Below are positions 25,465 through 34,880 of a DNA stretch of 49,742 bases, one piece after another. This stretch comes from an uncultured Eubacteriales bacterium (GTDB lineage: Bacteria > Bacillota > Clostridia > Oscillospirales > Oscillospiraceae), in contig OMZQ01000011.1 in the NCBI GenBank assembly GCA_900315595.1, positions 1 through 49,742 of the forward strand, read 5' to 3'. Numbering within the stretch: position 1 is the first letter of the stretch; each line of letters starts with the position of its first letter. Below the pieces are notes generated by a model. The model saw only the letters and a program-made list of their open reading frames with translations. It was not told the DNA's origin and made no database searches. The position numbers and the translations under genes were made by a program.

Positions 25465-26349
25465 CTATTCTTTGTCATCATCGTCTGCGTCATTTTCGTC
25501 TTCGTCCGGCTCGATTTCCAGCTCTTCGTCATCGTCGTCATCGTCGTCATCGTATTCCGGCAGCTTCGGGCTTGCTTTGGCGGCCTTTCTGCGGCGAAGG
25601 ATCAGAACAACGGCGGCAGCGACGGCGATCAGCACGATGGCCCCGAGTGACAGATACGCCTTCAGCTTGGGAGGTTCGTCCTCAGGTTTCTCGTTGCCAG
25701 GATCACCGGGCTGCGTTTCGGGGTCCGGCGTAGGGTCGGGGTCCGGCGTGGGATCGGTCTGCTTCGCAGGCATTGGAGTCTCGTTGCCACTCTGCTCAAT
25801 CTGCGTGATGGCAGATAGGTCTGCGGCATCAACCTGGTTTAGGAAGTAGACGTTTTCGGTGTCACCGGTCCGGTCTATGATGATGTAAAAGTAATGACCG
25901 TCGCGGGTCTCAACGGTCAAAAACTGCTTGGACAGGGTGTTTCCATCGGCGTCCATGCCGACGTACTCAAAATCGTCAATCAGCGTGAGCTGGCCGTCCG
26001 GGGTGAAGCGGAACCGACTGCGGGGCGTGTCTTTCGGTTCTGAGGCTTCTACTGGCTCCGCAGCTTCTACAGGCTCTGCGGGCTCCGTGACAGGCGATGT
26101 TTCCGGCTCTGTTACCTCGGGCACCTGCTCCATTGGTGCTTCCGTGACGGGTGCCTGCGTCTCCGGCGGAACGGGATCGCTGTGTCCGGTGGTTGATATT
26201 ACGGGCGGTTCTTCTTCCACCGGCGTCACAATCTCAGGCTTGGACGTTTCGGTTTGCTCCGGGTTGGCAAAGGCCGGGATGGTCAGCGCGGTGATGCAGA
26301 GCGCCAAGGCCAGCAGTCCGGTCAGCATCCGCATAGTATGTTTACGCAT
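25465..26349 (-). CDS. DUF4366 membrane-anchored mobile-element protein (CD1107-like)
   Basis: A protein of 294 aa with CAGGAGG upstream of ATG 26349. It has a signal peptide (residues 1-28, ending IPAFA), a Pro/Thr/Glu-rich extracellular stretch, a folded core (residues about 108-190, with YVGMDADGNTLSKQFLTVET and GHYFYIIIDRTGDTENVYFL) that matches DUF4366, a second Pro/Asp spacer, one transmembrane segment at about 231-251, and a highly acidic cytoplasmic tail with an eight-Asp run. It is probably an extracellular component of the conjugation apparatus that is held in the membrane; no activity is known. The start overlaps the DUF4315 stop by 8 nt, so the two are translationally coupled. Confidence 0.87.
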   Translation of the reverse strand: MRKHTMRMLTGLLALALCITALTIPAFANPEQTETSKPEIVTPVEEEPPVISTTGHSDPVPPETQAPVTEAPMEQVPEVTEPETSPVTEPAEPVEAAEPVEASEPKDTPRSRFRFTPDGQLTLIDDFEYVGMDADGNTLSKQFLTVETRDGHYFYIIIDRTGDTENVYFLNQVDAADLSAITQIEQSGNETPMPAKQTDPTPDPDPTPDPETQPGDPGNEKPEDEPPKLKAYLSLGAIVLIAVAAAVVLILRRRKAAKASPKLPEYDDDDDDDDEELEIEPDEDENDADDDDKE

Positions 26350-26593
26350 CGTTGTTTACCTCCTGATTGTTTTGTGTTTGGCAAGCGGGCGGGATAGGAT
26401 TGTCCCGAATCTGCTGCATCATTACCGCGAGCTCTTCCAGGGATAGACCCTGTTCGCGGACAAGCCCAACGATTTCCAAGTTCTCCTGGGCTTGTAGTTC
26501 CTTTTTCAGCTCGCGGTTCTTTTCTTGCAGCGTGGCAATTTTACGTTCGAATTTTTCTATTTCTGCTCGCAGGCGCTTGATTCGTTGATTCAT
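26342..26593 (-). CDS. DUF4315 coiled-coil protein
   Basis: A protein of 83 aa with CAGGAGG 10 nt upstream of ATG 26593. Residues 1-40 form a charged coiled coil (IKRLRAEIEKFERKIATLQE). The middle (GLVREQGLSLEELAVMM) matches the DUF4315 family found next to DUF4366 and VirB1-like genes in clostridial conjugative elements. It has no signal peptide or membrane segment. The function is unknown; partner binding through the coiled coil is an inference. Confidence 0.82.
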   Translation of the reverse strand: MNQRIKRLRAEIEKFERKIATLQEKNRELKKELQAQENLEIVGLVREQGLSLEELAVMMQQIRDNPIPPACQTQNNQEVNNDA

Positions 26594-26673
26594 GCTTCAG
26601 CTACCTCCTGGTCAGAACGGAAGCTCGTTTTTGACAGAAATGGACATGCGTTCATAAGGATCCTCCTTATTAT

Positions 26674-28623
26674 TTATGGGTCTGGAATATGGCCGTAACC
26701 GTATAGATGCTCGGTCCAATAGGAGCTTGAGAGATCCGCAAAGCTGATCGGATCTCCACAATGGATCATCATACGATGGCCGTTTTCGGGGTTGACGCCG
26801 ACGTAAATGCCGACGTGTGTGCAAGGGGGCTGAGGATTTGCGGAATAGGTGTTCTCAAAAAAGACGAGATCACCGGGGTGCGGCGTCGATGTCGGCGTAC
26901 AATAAACATACAAGCCGTAAGCTCCGCGTCTGCCAATGTTGCCCCAGTAAGGTTCTCCATTTACGATGGTGTGATTTATTACCCACGAGACAAAGCCGGA
27001 GCAATCAAAGGATGTAGAAGGTGTGCTGCCTCCCCAGACATAGGGATACCCCAGGTACTTTCGCGCCTCGATCATCATTGCAGAGAAAACCGCATCTTCG
27101 AGTGCCTCCGTGGGAATCGCATAGTCCATGTAGGCCCCCTCTCCATACTGCCCGATATAAGCAGAGTCCGGAAACAGATCCTCCCGGTTGCCGAGACAAG
27201 CCATATACGTGGAATAGGTCTCCAACTGCTCCTGAGAGAAGATATAAACAGGGATATGTGAGAGATTGAAGTTTTTGAGCGTAACGGTGCAGATTTTGTA
27301 GGTGCTTGTATTAGAACTGCTGTCTGCTGTGTCGTCCCGCGACTGCGGCTGCGGCGTGGGACTGGGTGGACGCGGAGATGGTGGATTTGTTGGCGTGGGG
27401 TCAGTCGGATCAGGAGTGGACTCATGCACTTCCTCTACAACAGTTTCCGTCAGGGTGTACTGCATGGAAAACCAGCTTTCCAGCGTCGGCGTTACCTCCT
27501 CCAGTGTCCAAGCGCCGGGATATGCCGCGCAAAGCATGGAGATCAGGACGTAGGGATCATGCTCGATGCTGTCTAACTCAAAGTGATACTCATCGTAGTC
27601 ATGCTGATCCTCATAATTGTTCAGCCTCTGCTGGAGACCAGCTTCCATCTCGCAATAAGCAGCCTCCGCTGCAAGCATCGCATCGTCCTCAGCTTGATAC
27701 GTCATGCTCTCGATAATTCCGGTGCTGCCGCCCATTACCATGCCGCAGGACGGAAGAAGGATGATCGGAAGCAAAACGATGCAAGCGACCAGCGCGACCA
27801 CGCCGAACAGCTTCTTCTTCAAATAATGCACAAACTCTTTACCCTTTTTTGCAAGTATGGAGCTTCGTCGAGCAAAGCCGGTTCCGGGCCGAGTTGACTT
27901 TGAAGCCAAGTTCGGTCCGGGTACATTTACGGAACGTCCGTGTATCGCTGCGGCGTATTTCTTTTGAATATTCTTTTTCTGAATTCGCTTGGAGATTTGA
28001 TTGGTCGATCCGGGAAATGCAGAATTTTCAGACGTCTGCGCTGGCGCGTTCAATTTTGCGCTCGCGTTTCGGAGTTTGCGACGTTGATGAAGTTTATTTG
28101 ATCCGCTGACGGCGTGATACACCGCGCTCCTGGCAGATGTTTCCGCTACACGGAGGCTCTCCCTGCTTGGGTCCACACTGTCACCGCCTCCTGGCGTCGT
28201 GCGGTCAGCAAGCTGAAACGCACTACTTGCTGCCTGTTTCACGGGGCTTCTATTTGCCTCATGGAAACGCAGACGGTTCGTTGTTTGCCCAGTACGGGCG
28301 TTAAAGTAGAGCCGTTTCCTCGGGGCGGAAGCTGTCGCGTTTTCCTTTGATGGAATCGTCGTGCTCCCTATGTCGGTTGCCTGCCGCAGACCTTGATCCG
28401 ACTGTAAATCAGCCGTATGGTGAGTCTGCGGTACGGATTTCAGTCCTTTCAGCGTTGCTTGCTCCTCGGTGCGAAGACCTCCCCCGGTTGTGTCGGCCTT
28501 CATCCCAGAGCTTGTTTCCGTTGAAAACTTCCCAAGGTGATTTCTCTGCTTCGGAGTAGTTGATTCAGTTTCCCGATTAAGTTTCAGACCTACGCCGCCC
28601 TGTGACTTGACCGGTTTGCTCAT
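26674..28623 (-). CDS. VirB1-like bifunctional cell-wall hydrolase with NlpC/P60 domain (CD1108-like)
   Basis: A protein of 649 aa; the ATG overlaps the virB4 stop (ATGA). Residues 1-250 are a basic, Ser/Thr-rich cytoplasmic region, followed by one transmembrane segment near 270-295 (VVALVACIVLLPIILLPSCG). An extracytoplasmic region follows with a Pro-rich spacer (PTNPPSPRPPSPTPQPQS) and a C-terminal NlpC/P60 peptidase with YPYVWGGSTPSTSFDCSGFV (catalytic Cys at about 541) and HVGIYVG (His at about 603). Such proteins cleave peptidoglycan stem peptides to open the wall for the type IV secretion channel. Unlike many relatives, no clear lysozyme-type transglycosylase domain is seen ahead of NlpC/P60. 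Confidence 0.9.
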   Translation of the reverse strand: MSKPVKSQGGVGLKLNRETESTTPKQRNHLGKFSTETSSGMKADTTGGGLRTEEQATLKGLKSVPQTHHTADLQSDQGLRQATDIGSTTIPSKENATASAPRKRLYFNARTGQTTNRLRFHEANRSPVKQAASSAFQLADRTTPGGGDSVDPSRESLRVAETSARSAVYHAVSGSNKLHQRRKLRNASAKLNAPAQTSENSAFPGSTNQISKRIQKKNIQKKYAAAIHGRSVNVPGPNLASKSTRPGTGFARRSSILAKKGKEFVHYLKKKLFGVVALVACIVLLPIILLPSCGMVMGGSTGIIESMTYQAEDDAMLAAEAAYCEMEAGLQQRLNNYEDQHDYDEYHFELDSIEHDPYVLISMLCAAYPGAWTLEEVTPTLESWFSMQYTLTETVVEEVHESTPDPTDPTPTNPPSPRPPSPTPQPQSRDDTADSSSNTSTYKICTVTLKNFNLSHIPVYIFSQEQLETYSTYMACLGNREDLFPDSAYIGQYGEGAYMDYAIPTEALEDAVFSAMMIEARKYLGYPYVWGGSTPSTSFDCSGFVSWVINHTIVNGEPYWGNIGRRGAYGLYVYCTPTSTPHPGDLVFFENTYSANPQPPCTHVGIYVGVNPENGHRMMIHCGDPISFADLSSSYWTEHLYGYGHIPDP

Positions 28624-31040
28624 TCTGAAATCACCTCTTGAGGCTTAGTGGTCATGAGCTGATACAGCTTACTGTCCTTCGGAAAGCGATCCTTGAAGGG
28701 AATGATGGTATTACCAAAGAAGATCAAACCAGAACCGGGGGGTGCTTGTGTAACAAAGGAGAGCTGCTGTTCCGAAATGTGGAGCCGAGGCGCGAGGATC
28801 CGCTGGTCGCCGTCGCCTTGGTTCAGCATCAAAATGAAATCGGATATATCCAAGATGTTTTCTATCTCCTTGGATCGAAGTAGGTCTTTGACGTTTTGCG
28901 TCAAGCCAGTCGGGATACCGCCCCATTTGCGGTAGCGTTTCCATGTCTCCACGGAATAAGCTGCCGTCTGCTCTTCTTTCAGCAGCAGATGGAATTCGTC
29001 AAGGTAAACGCGAGTGTATCTGTGAGCCTTGCGATTTTGTGTGAGCCGGTTCCAGATCTGATCCGTGACAATATGCATGCCGAGCTTCTTTAACTGTTTT
29101 CCGAGGTCCTTGATGTCGTAGCTGACGATTCGGTTTGCTACGTCCACGTTGGTTTGATGATTAAACACATTCAGACTGCCGTGAACGTAAATCTCGAGCG
29201 CAGTGGCAATGTAGCGAGATTCCTTATCCCCCTGTCGAAGAAGAGCGTCGTAGAGGTCCTCCAGAATCGGCATGTTCTCCGGGCGGGGATCATGGAGATA
29301 TTTTGTGTATATTTCCGCAACGCAGCGGTCGATGATGGATCGCTCTGTCGGACTAAGCCCTTCGTTTCTCCCGATAATCAGCTCGCACAGACCGAGAATG
29401 AACTCCGTTTTCAGAACAAGAGGCTGATCGTCGTCCGAATAATCCAGGTTAATATCCAGCGGGTTGATATGGTGCTTCGAGTTTGCGGAGACCTTAATAA
29501 CCTGGCCGCCGAAATAGTTGACCACCGGGCCATATTCGCCTTCAGGGTCACAGATGATAACATCATCCTCGGGACAGCACAAAATTACGGAAACGATTTC
29601 CCGCTTGCCCGCGAAGGATTTGCCGGAGCCGGGAGTGCCGAGGATTAAACCGTTCGGATTACCGAGTCGTTTGCGGTCCGCCATGATGAGGTTGTAGCTC
29701 ATTGCGTTTACGCCGTAATACAGGGCTTCCGGTCCGGTCTGGAAAAGCTCTTGCGTGGTGAAGGGAACGAATATGGCCGTGCTTGCCGTGGTCAAGCCGC
29801 GCTGAATAGGAACCTGATTTTGCGCGAGCGGCAGGCAGCTTACAAGCCCCTGCTCCTGCTGAAAGTCCAGCGGTGTCAGAGCACAGTTGTAACGCTGGGC
29901 GACGCTGGAAGCGTGAAAAACGGCCTCCTTAAGCTTTCGCTTGCTATCAGCAACATTGAGCATCAGGATTGTCACCAGGAACATATGCTCGTTGTGCTTT
30001 TGCAGGTCCTGCAGCAGGGCCTTCGCTTCGGCGGAGTAAGTAGCCAGATCAGAGGGAATGATGTCCATGTCGTAACCGGCGCGAACCGCCTTTTTCTGTT
30101 CATCGATCTTGGATTTGTCCAGATCCGTGATCTTACGCTTCACCTGCTTGATCGCTTTCGCTTGGTCGATGGACTGAATGTGCATAGTCATAACAAGGTT
30201 GTTTTGAATATCCAGGAAATCCTTGAGAATTCGGTCCTCCAGCTCCGGGGCCAAAATTTGCAGGAAGGAGACCTGACAGTATTTCTGCCCCATGCGGAAC
30301 AGTCGCCCGTTTTTGAACTCGAAGGAACTGGGGACGATGAAGTCCTTGGTGTTGAGGCCCGAAAGGGGCAGCCAGTCCCAAGCAAAGCGAAACGGTTGGG
30401 CATCCATGTGCAGGATATCGTGTAGTAAGGCAAGGAATGCCGTCCCGTCCAGCCCGTCAGCAAATACTCCCATCTGTTTATAGTTGTTGATAAGCTCTAT
30501 CTCAATGGCGTCCAAACGTGACACGGCTTCCTTCTCGACCGTTTCCTCAATCGAGAAGGAAAGATACTTAGCGCGGCTGATGCCGTTGTTTCCCCTTGCG
30601 CTCTGCGTCCGAAGAATCTCAGAAAATTCTCCGCGGGCGTCGTCGAAACCATCTCCTGCAGCGGGCAGGTCCAGCGTAGCGGCGACCCGTTCCGCAGAAG
30701 TCGTGAGATCGACGAATACGAACTGAAAACGGATGGAAGGGTCGAAGTAATTGAGAAACTTACACCACCGCCCAAAAATGATTTCCTTGTCCTTGTCCGT
30801 GGCGAGCTGGTAGGTGATGTCCTCGAAACGAATTGTTTTCGCCCAGGTCGTGTCCGTAAGCTGGCAGACGCCGCTGGACAGCATTCTCTTATAAGGAATG
30901 GTGTCCTGGGCAGAAATGCCCTTTTTATCGCCTCTTTTGGCCTTGGCGATTGCTGCCTCGATCTGTCTGCGTTCGGTTCCTGTCAGCTTTCTCTGCGTCT
31001 TTTCCACGAACTGCTTCTGTTTTTCTCTCTTTTTGAACAA
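28620..31040 (-). CDS. virB4: VirB4/TraE-type conjugation ATPase
   Basis: A protein of 806 aa. The start is TTG at 31040, supported by AGGAGGTG 9 nt upstream, and it lies 116 nt inside the prgI gene. The N-terminal half (IPYKRMLSSGVCQLTDTTWA, FEDITYQLA) is the VirB4 accessory domain. The ATPase domain has Walker A GTPGSGKS at about 466-473 and Walker B RVYLDEFHLLL at about 674-684. Further motifs include DVANRIVSYDIKDLGKQL and GGIPTGLTQNVKDLL. It energises assembly and substrate passage in the type IV secretion system at the inner face of the membrane. Length is normal for ICE-encoded TraE proteins. Confidence 0.94.
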   Translation of the reverse strand: MFKKREKQKQFVEKTQRKLTGTERRQIEAAIAKAKRGDKKGISAQDTIPYKRMLSSGVCQLTDTTWAKTIRFEDITYQLATDKDKEIIFGRWCKFLNYFDPSIRFQFVFVDLTTSAERVAATLDLPAAGDGFDDARGEFSEILRTQSARGNNGISRAKYLSFSIEETVEKEAVSRLDAIEIELINNYKQMGVFADGLDGTAFLALLHDILHMDAQPFRFAWDWLPLSGLNTKDFIVPSSFEFKNGRLFRMGQKYCQVSFLQILAPELEDRILKDFLDIQNNLVMTMHIQSIDQAKAIKQVKRKITDLDKSKIDEQKKAVRAGYDMDIIPSDLATYSAEAKALLQDLQKHNEHMFLVTILMLNVADSKRKLKEAVFHASSVAQRYNCALTPLDFQQEQGLVSCLPLAQNQVPIQRGLTTASTAIFVPFTTQELFQTGPEALYYGVNAMSYNLIMADRKRLGNPNGLILGTPGSGKSFAGKREIVSVILCCPEDDVIICDPEGEYGPVVNYFGGQVIKVSANSKHHINPLDINLDYSDDDQPLVLKTEFILGLCELIIGRNEGLSPTERSIIDRCVAEIYTKYLHDPRPENMPILEDLYDALLRQGDKESRYIATALEIYVHGSLNVFNHQTNVDVANRIVSYDIKDLGKQLKKLGMHIVTDQIWNRLTQNRKAHRYTRVYLDEFHLLLKEEQTAAYSVETWKRYRKWGGIPTGLTQNVKDLLRSKEIENILDISDFILMLNQGDGDQRILAPRLHISEQQLSFVTQAPPGSGLIFFGNTIIPFKDRFPKDSKLYQLMTTKPQEVISE

Positions 31041-31392
31041 TCTGTTTCACCTCCTGTTCAAAGCGTTCCTGCCGCTGGATAGCGGCATAAAAGTTTTCCG
31101 TGCGATAAGGCCGCGCCTTTGGCCGGAGGATGCTGCTGCGGACGATGTTCCGCAGCATAACCTCCAGCGGCTGCCCGTTTTTTTCGTAAAGCCCAAACAG
31201 CATTGCGGGAAGCAGCACCAGCGTCATCAGCGTGAGCGCTACAGTGGATCCCAGCGGGCCTCTGGTCAAAAAAAACAACGGGATGCCAACTAACGCCCCG
31301 ACGCCAAAGCAGACAAGCTGCCGCTTCGTCAGATTGAAGAAGACCTTGCTCTTAACTCGGGTAAGATCTTTCGGTACGTCAACGTAGGCCAT
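30925..31392 (-). CDS. prgI: PrgI-family (VirB3-like) membrane protein
   Basis: A protein of 155 aa with AAGGAGG upstream of ATG 31392. The N-terminal motif VDVPKDLTRVKSKVFFNLTK followed by two hydrophobic segments (about 29-45 and 50-68) is the PrgI/TcpE-like signature. The C-terminal cytoplasmic tail is long and highly basic. VirB3-type proteins sit in the inner membrane and associate with VirB4, which agrees with the gene order here. The final 39 codons overlap the virB4 coding sequence in another frame; the Arg/Lys/Gln-rich tail may be a product of that overlap rather than a constrained domain. Confidence 0.87.
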   Translation of the reverse strand: MAYVDVPKDLTRVKSKVFFNLTKRQLVCFGVGALVGIPLFFLTRGPLGSTVALTLMTLVLLPAMLFGLYEKNGQPLEVMLRNIVRSSILRPKARPYRTENFYAAIQRQERFEQEVKQIVQKERKTEAVRGKDAEKADRNRTQTDRGSNRQGQKRR

Positions 31393-31401
31393 GTTTCCTC
31401 C

Positions 31402-32298
31402 TTAATGTGCGTTGAAAATGCTCTTTGCTATGCTGTCTGTCTTAAACATCATAAAGCAAACAAGAACGGTGTACCCGAGGACCTGCCACAGTCCGATTTT
31501 GATGGACGTTGCACTGCTAATATCGATTGTTCCTTGCACCAACAAATCATAGATTGCAACGCAAACAATGATTAAAAAAGCGCGGAAAGCGAGCGCAAAT
31601 ATCTGGCGGATATAGTTTTCGCCAATATTGCCCCACTTATTGTTTGTGAGCGTTGCCATCGGGATGGGGGCCATCGAGGTCACAAGGTATATCTCAAACA
31701 TTCGCCCGTAGATGATGATAAACACCACGATGGAAACAACGTTTGAGCAAAGCGAGATGACTAAAGATTGCAGCCATAAACCTAATACCTCGGACAACTC
31801 AAACATCGTCAGCGAGACGGCGATATAGTCCAATTTTATGTCGGTCAGGTGCTCAGAGGAAACGTAGCCTGTGGCGTCTGTTACGATACTCTGCACGGCC
31901 CTGAATATCCCCATTACAATATTCCAGCAGTTTGCAACAAGCAGAATTGACGCCGTGGTTTTCAGGATCCATTTGAAAAAAATCCAGGTGTCGATTTCGG
32001 CCATGTTGTTGCGTTCGGTGACCAGGTTTATCAGCTCGAGGGTCATAACCACAGCAAGGATCAATCCGGCCAGCGGAAGAATGACGGTATCAGAAAGGCC
32101 CTTGATCATTTCAAAAACGCTTTCGTTCCAGCGCTCCGGTGTTTTTCCAATTTGCGATGAAATCTCTGTGAGCTGAGAGTTTGTTGCGTCGAATGTTCCG
32201 GCAAGATTGCTGATCGTTCCTTGGATAAGCAGTTCTCGAAGCCAATCTTTGATTGCGTCTACGACCAGCGAATGAACGACTAACGGTTTAGCGAGCAT
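31402..32298 (-). CDS. VirB6/TrbL-like polytopic conjugation channel protein
   Basis: A protein of 298 aa with GAGGAGGGG upstream of ATG 32298. At least five hydrophobic segments are visible (for example TVILPLAGLILAVVMTLELI, VVSIVVFIIIYGRMFEIYLV, FALAFRAFLIIVCVAIYDLL). The central motif SMAPIPMATLTNNKWGNIGE is characteristic of TrbL/VirB6-like proteins of clostridial ICEs. It forms part of the membrane channel for DNA transfer. It is flanked by the Maff2 pilin-like gene and prgI, the usual VirB2-B6-B3-B4 order in Gram-positive elements. Confidence 0.9.
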   Translation of the reverse strand: MLAKPLVVHSLVVDAIKDWLRELLIQGTISNLAGTFDATNSQLTEISSQIGKTPERWNESVFEMIKGLSDTVILPLAGLILAVVMTLELINLVTERNNMAEIDTWIFFKWILKTTASILLVANCWNIVMGIFRAVQSIVTDATGYVSSEHLTDIKLDYIAVSLTMFELSEVLGLWLQSLVISLCSNVVSIVVFIIIYGRMFEIYLVTSMAPIPMATLTNNKWGNIGENYIRQIFALAFRAFLIIVCVAIYDLLVQGTIDISSATSIKIGLWQVLGYTVLVCFMMFKTDSIAKSIFNAH

Positions 32299-32334
32299 GA
32301 AACCCCTCCTCTCGGTTAGGATTATTCGTAATCG

Positions 32335-32547
32335 TCAGAAAAGGGTTTTGAGCTCCGGAATCAGCAGAAGGGCGATCATCGCGATGCCGACGCCTGCCAT
32401 GAGCTGCTTGATGCCCTGCGATTTAGCTCCGGGATTGTCATTGCCGTAGCCCTCCAACAGATTAACCACACCCCAGACGGCAAGGCCGCCGCCAAGGAGT
32501 GTTACGATAGAAACAAGAACGTCGATTGCAGTGTAAAAGAATTCCAT
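32335..32547 (-). CDS. Maff2-family small membrane protein (VirB2-like)
   Basis: A protein of 70 aa with TTGGAGG upstream of ATG 32547. It has two hydrophobic helices (about 6-27 and 48-66) separated by a short polar loop with GYGNDNPGAKSQGIKQLMAG, the Maff2 signature. The topology resembles VirB2 pilin or a small channel subunit. The position between virD4 and the VirB6-like gene is conserved in this class of elements. Whether it polymerises is not known. Confidence 0.88.
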   Translation of the reverse strand: MEFFYTAIDVLVSIVTLLGGGLAVWGVVNLLEGYGNDNPGAKSQGIKQLMAGVGIAMIALLLIPELKTLF

Positions 32548-32579
32548 ATAGTACCTCCAATAGATTTGATTATGTTGGT

Positions 32580-34358
32580 TTATTCGTCTTCGTCCGCTTC
32601 CTCAGAAAGATCGACCTCAACGACCTCATAGGTATCTTTCTTACGGAGCTTTAATTGCGGCTTCAGGAACGCCTCCAGATGAAAGGCGTTCTTTGGGTCG
32701 GCGTCCGCCGTCTCCGAATAAAGGGGATGTTTGGTAATGTCATATTTGTCAGAGAAGAAGGGTCGGACGCCGCGCACCTGGACGATACACTTGCCGCCGT
32801 CCATGACGGCAAGCTCGTCGCGGCTCATCAGCGCATGTCCGGCCTTTTGGTAATTGAGACTGTAGCTCCTGCTCTGGCCTCGGCTCTCACCTGTGGTGTA
32901 GGTGTCAATGGTCTCTTGTCCCAGGTCCTTGGACAGGTTCTCACGGGTGGTCTGCTCCTTGCCGCCCAGGAAAATTTCCGTGTCCATGTTGCCGATGATG
33001 GTGTCCGCGGCTTCCTTATAGGTCGTTTTGATCTGCGACGCTGTTTGATAGATCAGTGCGCAGGAGATTTCCCGGCTGCGGATGGTGGCGACCAACTGCT
33101 CCAGCTTTGGGATCTGCCCGATGTTTGCCGCCTCATCGATGAGGCAGCGAACATGGACCGGCAGACGCCCGCCATACTGATCGTCGGCCTTTTCGCAAAG
33201 CAAATTGAATAACTGAGTGTAACAGATGGCTAAGAGAAAGTTGAAGGTGTCGTCCGTGTCACTCATCATCAGAAACAGCGCTGTTTTCTGATCACCCAGG
33301 GTGTCCAGTCCCAGCTCGTCGTAGGCAGTGATGTCACGCACCTCTTGAATATCGAACGGGGACAGGCGGGATGCGCAGGAGATCAAGATGCTCTTGGCCG
33401 TAGCTCCGGCGGCCTGCTTATACTTTTTGTATTGCCTAACTGCAAAATGCCTGGGGTTCTTCTGCTCCAGCTCCTGGAACAGAATGTCCACGGGATCGAC
33501 CGCTTCATCATCGTCCTCATGGACCTGCATGGAATCCAGCAGGTCAATCAACGTTCCGAAGTTTTGTTCTTCCTTCGGGGCCTCGTAGTAGAGATATGCA
33601 ATCAGCGCGGTGTAGAGCAAGCGCTCAGCCTTCGTCCAGAATTCATCGCCTCCGGTTTTGGTTTTGTCCGTCGTGTTGGCGATCAGCACTGTCACCAGCT
33701 TCAAAATATCCTTTTCTGAATGAATGTAAGCAAACGGATTGTAGTGCATGGACTTTTTGAAGTTGATCGTGTTGAAGAACTTGATCCGATACCTGCGCCG
33801 CCGCAGCAACTCACCGCACTCCACAATAACTGAGCCCTTGGGGTCTGTGACCACAAAGGAGGTCGGGTACTTCGATGATGTACATTGCATGAGGTTTGGT
33901 TTCAGAAAAAAGCGGGTTTTACCGGAGCCGGAACCGCCAAACACTAAAATGTTTTTATTCCGTGCGTATTTGGGGCGTTTTGGCCGGTTGTTCATAGTAA
34001 GGCGTTCTGTTGCTGACAAAATGAGGTTGCTTTGCGGGTCTGGGTCAATGAAGGGCTTTATGTCCGCCCGGGTTCCCCAGCGGGCGGAGCCGTGTTCCTC
34101 TCCTTTGCGGAACTTTTTGGCGTTCTTTCGTTTAACATAGGCAACAAGCCAAAGACCGGAACCAACCGCGAGACCTACAAGAAGATCCGTAGGATGGAAG
34201 CTCGGTGCCCAGCTTTGCAGGGCAAGGTCGAAGCCCTCAGAAAGATGGAGCAGACACGGCTCCGGGGAGAGGCGGGCCGCCTGAGATAGCTTAGTTGCGG
34301 CGAGGCCGAAGAAGGGGTACGGGATTGTCAGGATTAGCTTGCGGGCAAGATCATTCAT
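32580..34358 (-). CDS. virD4: VirD4-type coupling protein (CD1115-like)
   Basis: A protein of 592 aa; the ATG overlaps the pcfB stop (ATGA). It has an N-terminal membrane segment (about 56-75), then a nucleotide-binding domain with Walker A GGSGSGKT at 141-148 and Walker B RCLIDEAANIG at about 401-411. Further coupling-protein motifs include PTSFVVTDPKGSVIVECGEL and ALIYQTASQIKTTYKEAADT. It links the relaxosome to the secretion channel and pumps DNA. The C-terminus is acidic and may contact accessory proteins such as PcfB. The length is normal. Confidence 0.95.
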   Translation of the reverse strand: MNDLARKLILTIPYPFFGLAATKLSQAARLSPEPCLLHLSEGFDLALQSWAPSFHPTDLLVGLAVGSGLWLVAYVKRKNAKKFRKGEEHGSARWGTRADIKPFIDPDPQSNLILSATERLTMNNRPKRPKYARNKNILVFGGSGSGKTRFFLKPNLMQCTSSKYPTSFVVTDPKGSVIVECGELLRRRRYRIKFFNTINFKKSMHYNPFAYIHSEKDILKLVTVLIANTTDKTKTGGDEFWTKAERLLYTALIAYLYYEAPKEEQNFGTLIDLLDSMQVHEDDDEAVDPVDILFQELEQKNPRHFAVRQYKKYKQAAGATAKSILISCASRLSPFDIQEVRDITAYDELGLDTLGDQKTALFLMMSDTDDTFNFLLAICYTQLFNLLCEKADDQYGGRLPVHVRCLIDEAANIGQIPKLEQLVATIRSREISCALIYQTASQIKTTYKEAADTIIGNMDTEIFLGGKEQTTRENLSKDLGQETIDTYTTGESRGQSRSYSLNYQKAGHALMSRDELAVMDGGKCIVQVRGVRPFFSDKYDITKHPLYSETADADPKNAFHLEAFLKPQLKLRKKDTYEVVEVDLSEEADEDE

Positions 34359-34876
34359 GACAGAACCGGCTCCTTGTGGCGTTCCGCGGTCGGGGTTGGA
34401 TTCTTGAGGCCTGCCTGGATATCACTCAGTTTTTTGCGAACAGACTGCCTTTTGGAAGCCCTGCGCATCTTATTCATGGTGTACTCCTGAACGCAGGCGG
34501 TCATGGCGGCCGCGTCCGGCGCTTTGAAAAAAACCAGGAACTTATTCTCGCCCTTGACCTTATAAGGAGCAAAGTCGATTCCGTATTTCCTGGCAATGCG
34601 GCTGAAATCCCGGAAGCTGCTGTCGTGGAGCTCAATCGAGGTCATGCCTTTATCTTTCTCGGCAAGCTCTTTCACGGTCATTTTCCCGTGCCGCCGCAAA
34701 AGCGCCGTTTGCTTCTGCTCCTTCTTAATTGTATTCTTCCTGCGGTATTCCGCGGGAGCGTTCGCAGTTTTCTCGGCAATCGACAAAGCTTTTGCCAGTA
34801 TACGCGGCGTTAGCTTTGCAGCGCCTTTCACGACGATCACCAACTGACGACCAATTTCTTGTTCTACTTCTTGCAT
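34355..34876 (-). CDS. pcfB: PcfB-family (DUF3801) conjugation accessory protein
   Basis: A protein of 173 aa with GAAAGGAG upstream of ATG 34876. The sequence ELHDSSFRDFSRIARKYGID and FAPYKVKGENKFLVFFKAPD matches DUF3801/PcfB, which in the enterococcal plasmid pCF10 binds the VirD4-like PcfC and tethers DNA substrate to it. Here the gene overlaps virD4 by 4 nt, supporting the same partnership. It is soluble and basic. Confidence 0.88.
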   Translation of the reverse strand: MQEVEQEIGRQLVIVVKGAAKLTPRILAKALSIAEKTANAPAEYRRKNTIKKEQKQTALLRRHGKMTVKELAEKDKGMTSIELHDSSFRDFSRIARKYGIDFAPYKVKGENKFLVFFKAPDAAAMTACVQEYTMNKMRRASKRQSVRKKLSDIQAGLKNPTPTAERHKEPVLS

Positions 34877-34880
34877 GGGA

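Noticed and set aside
26590..26655. 21-codon ORF with GGAGG ahead of DUF4315, overlapping its start (ATGA)
   Set aside because: It is too short and without recognisable sequence; the same bases also read as part of other short frames. It may be a leader peptide, but this cannot be supported.
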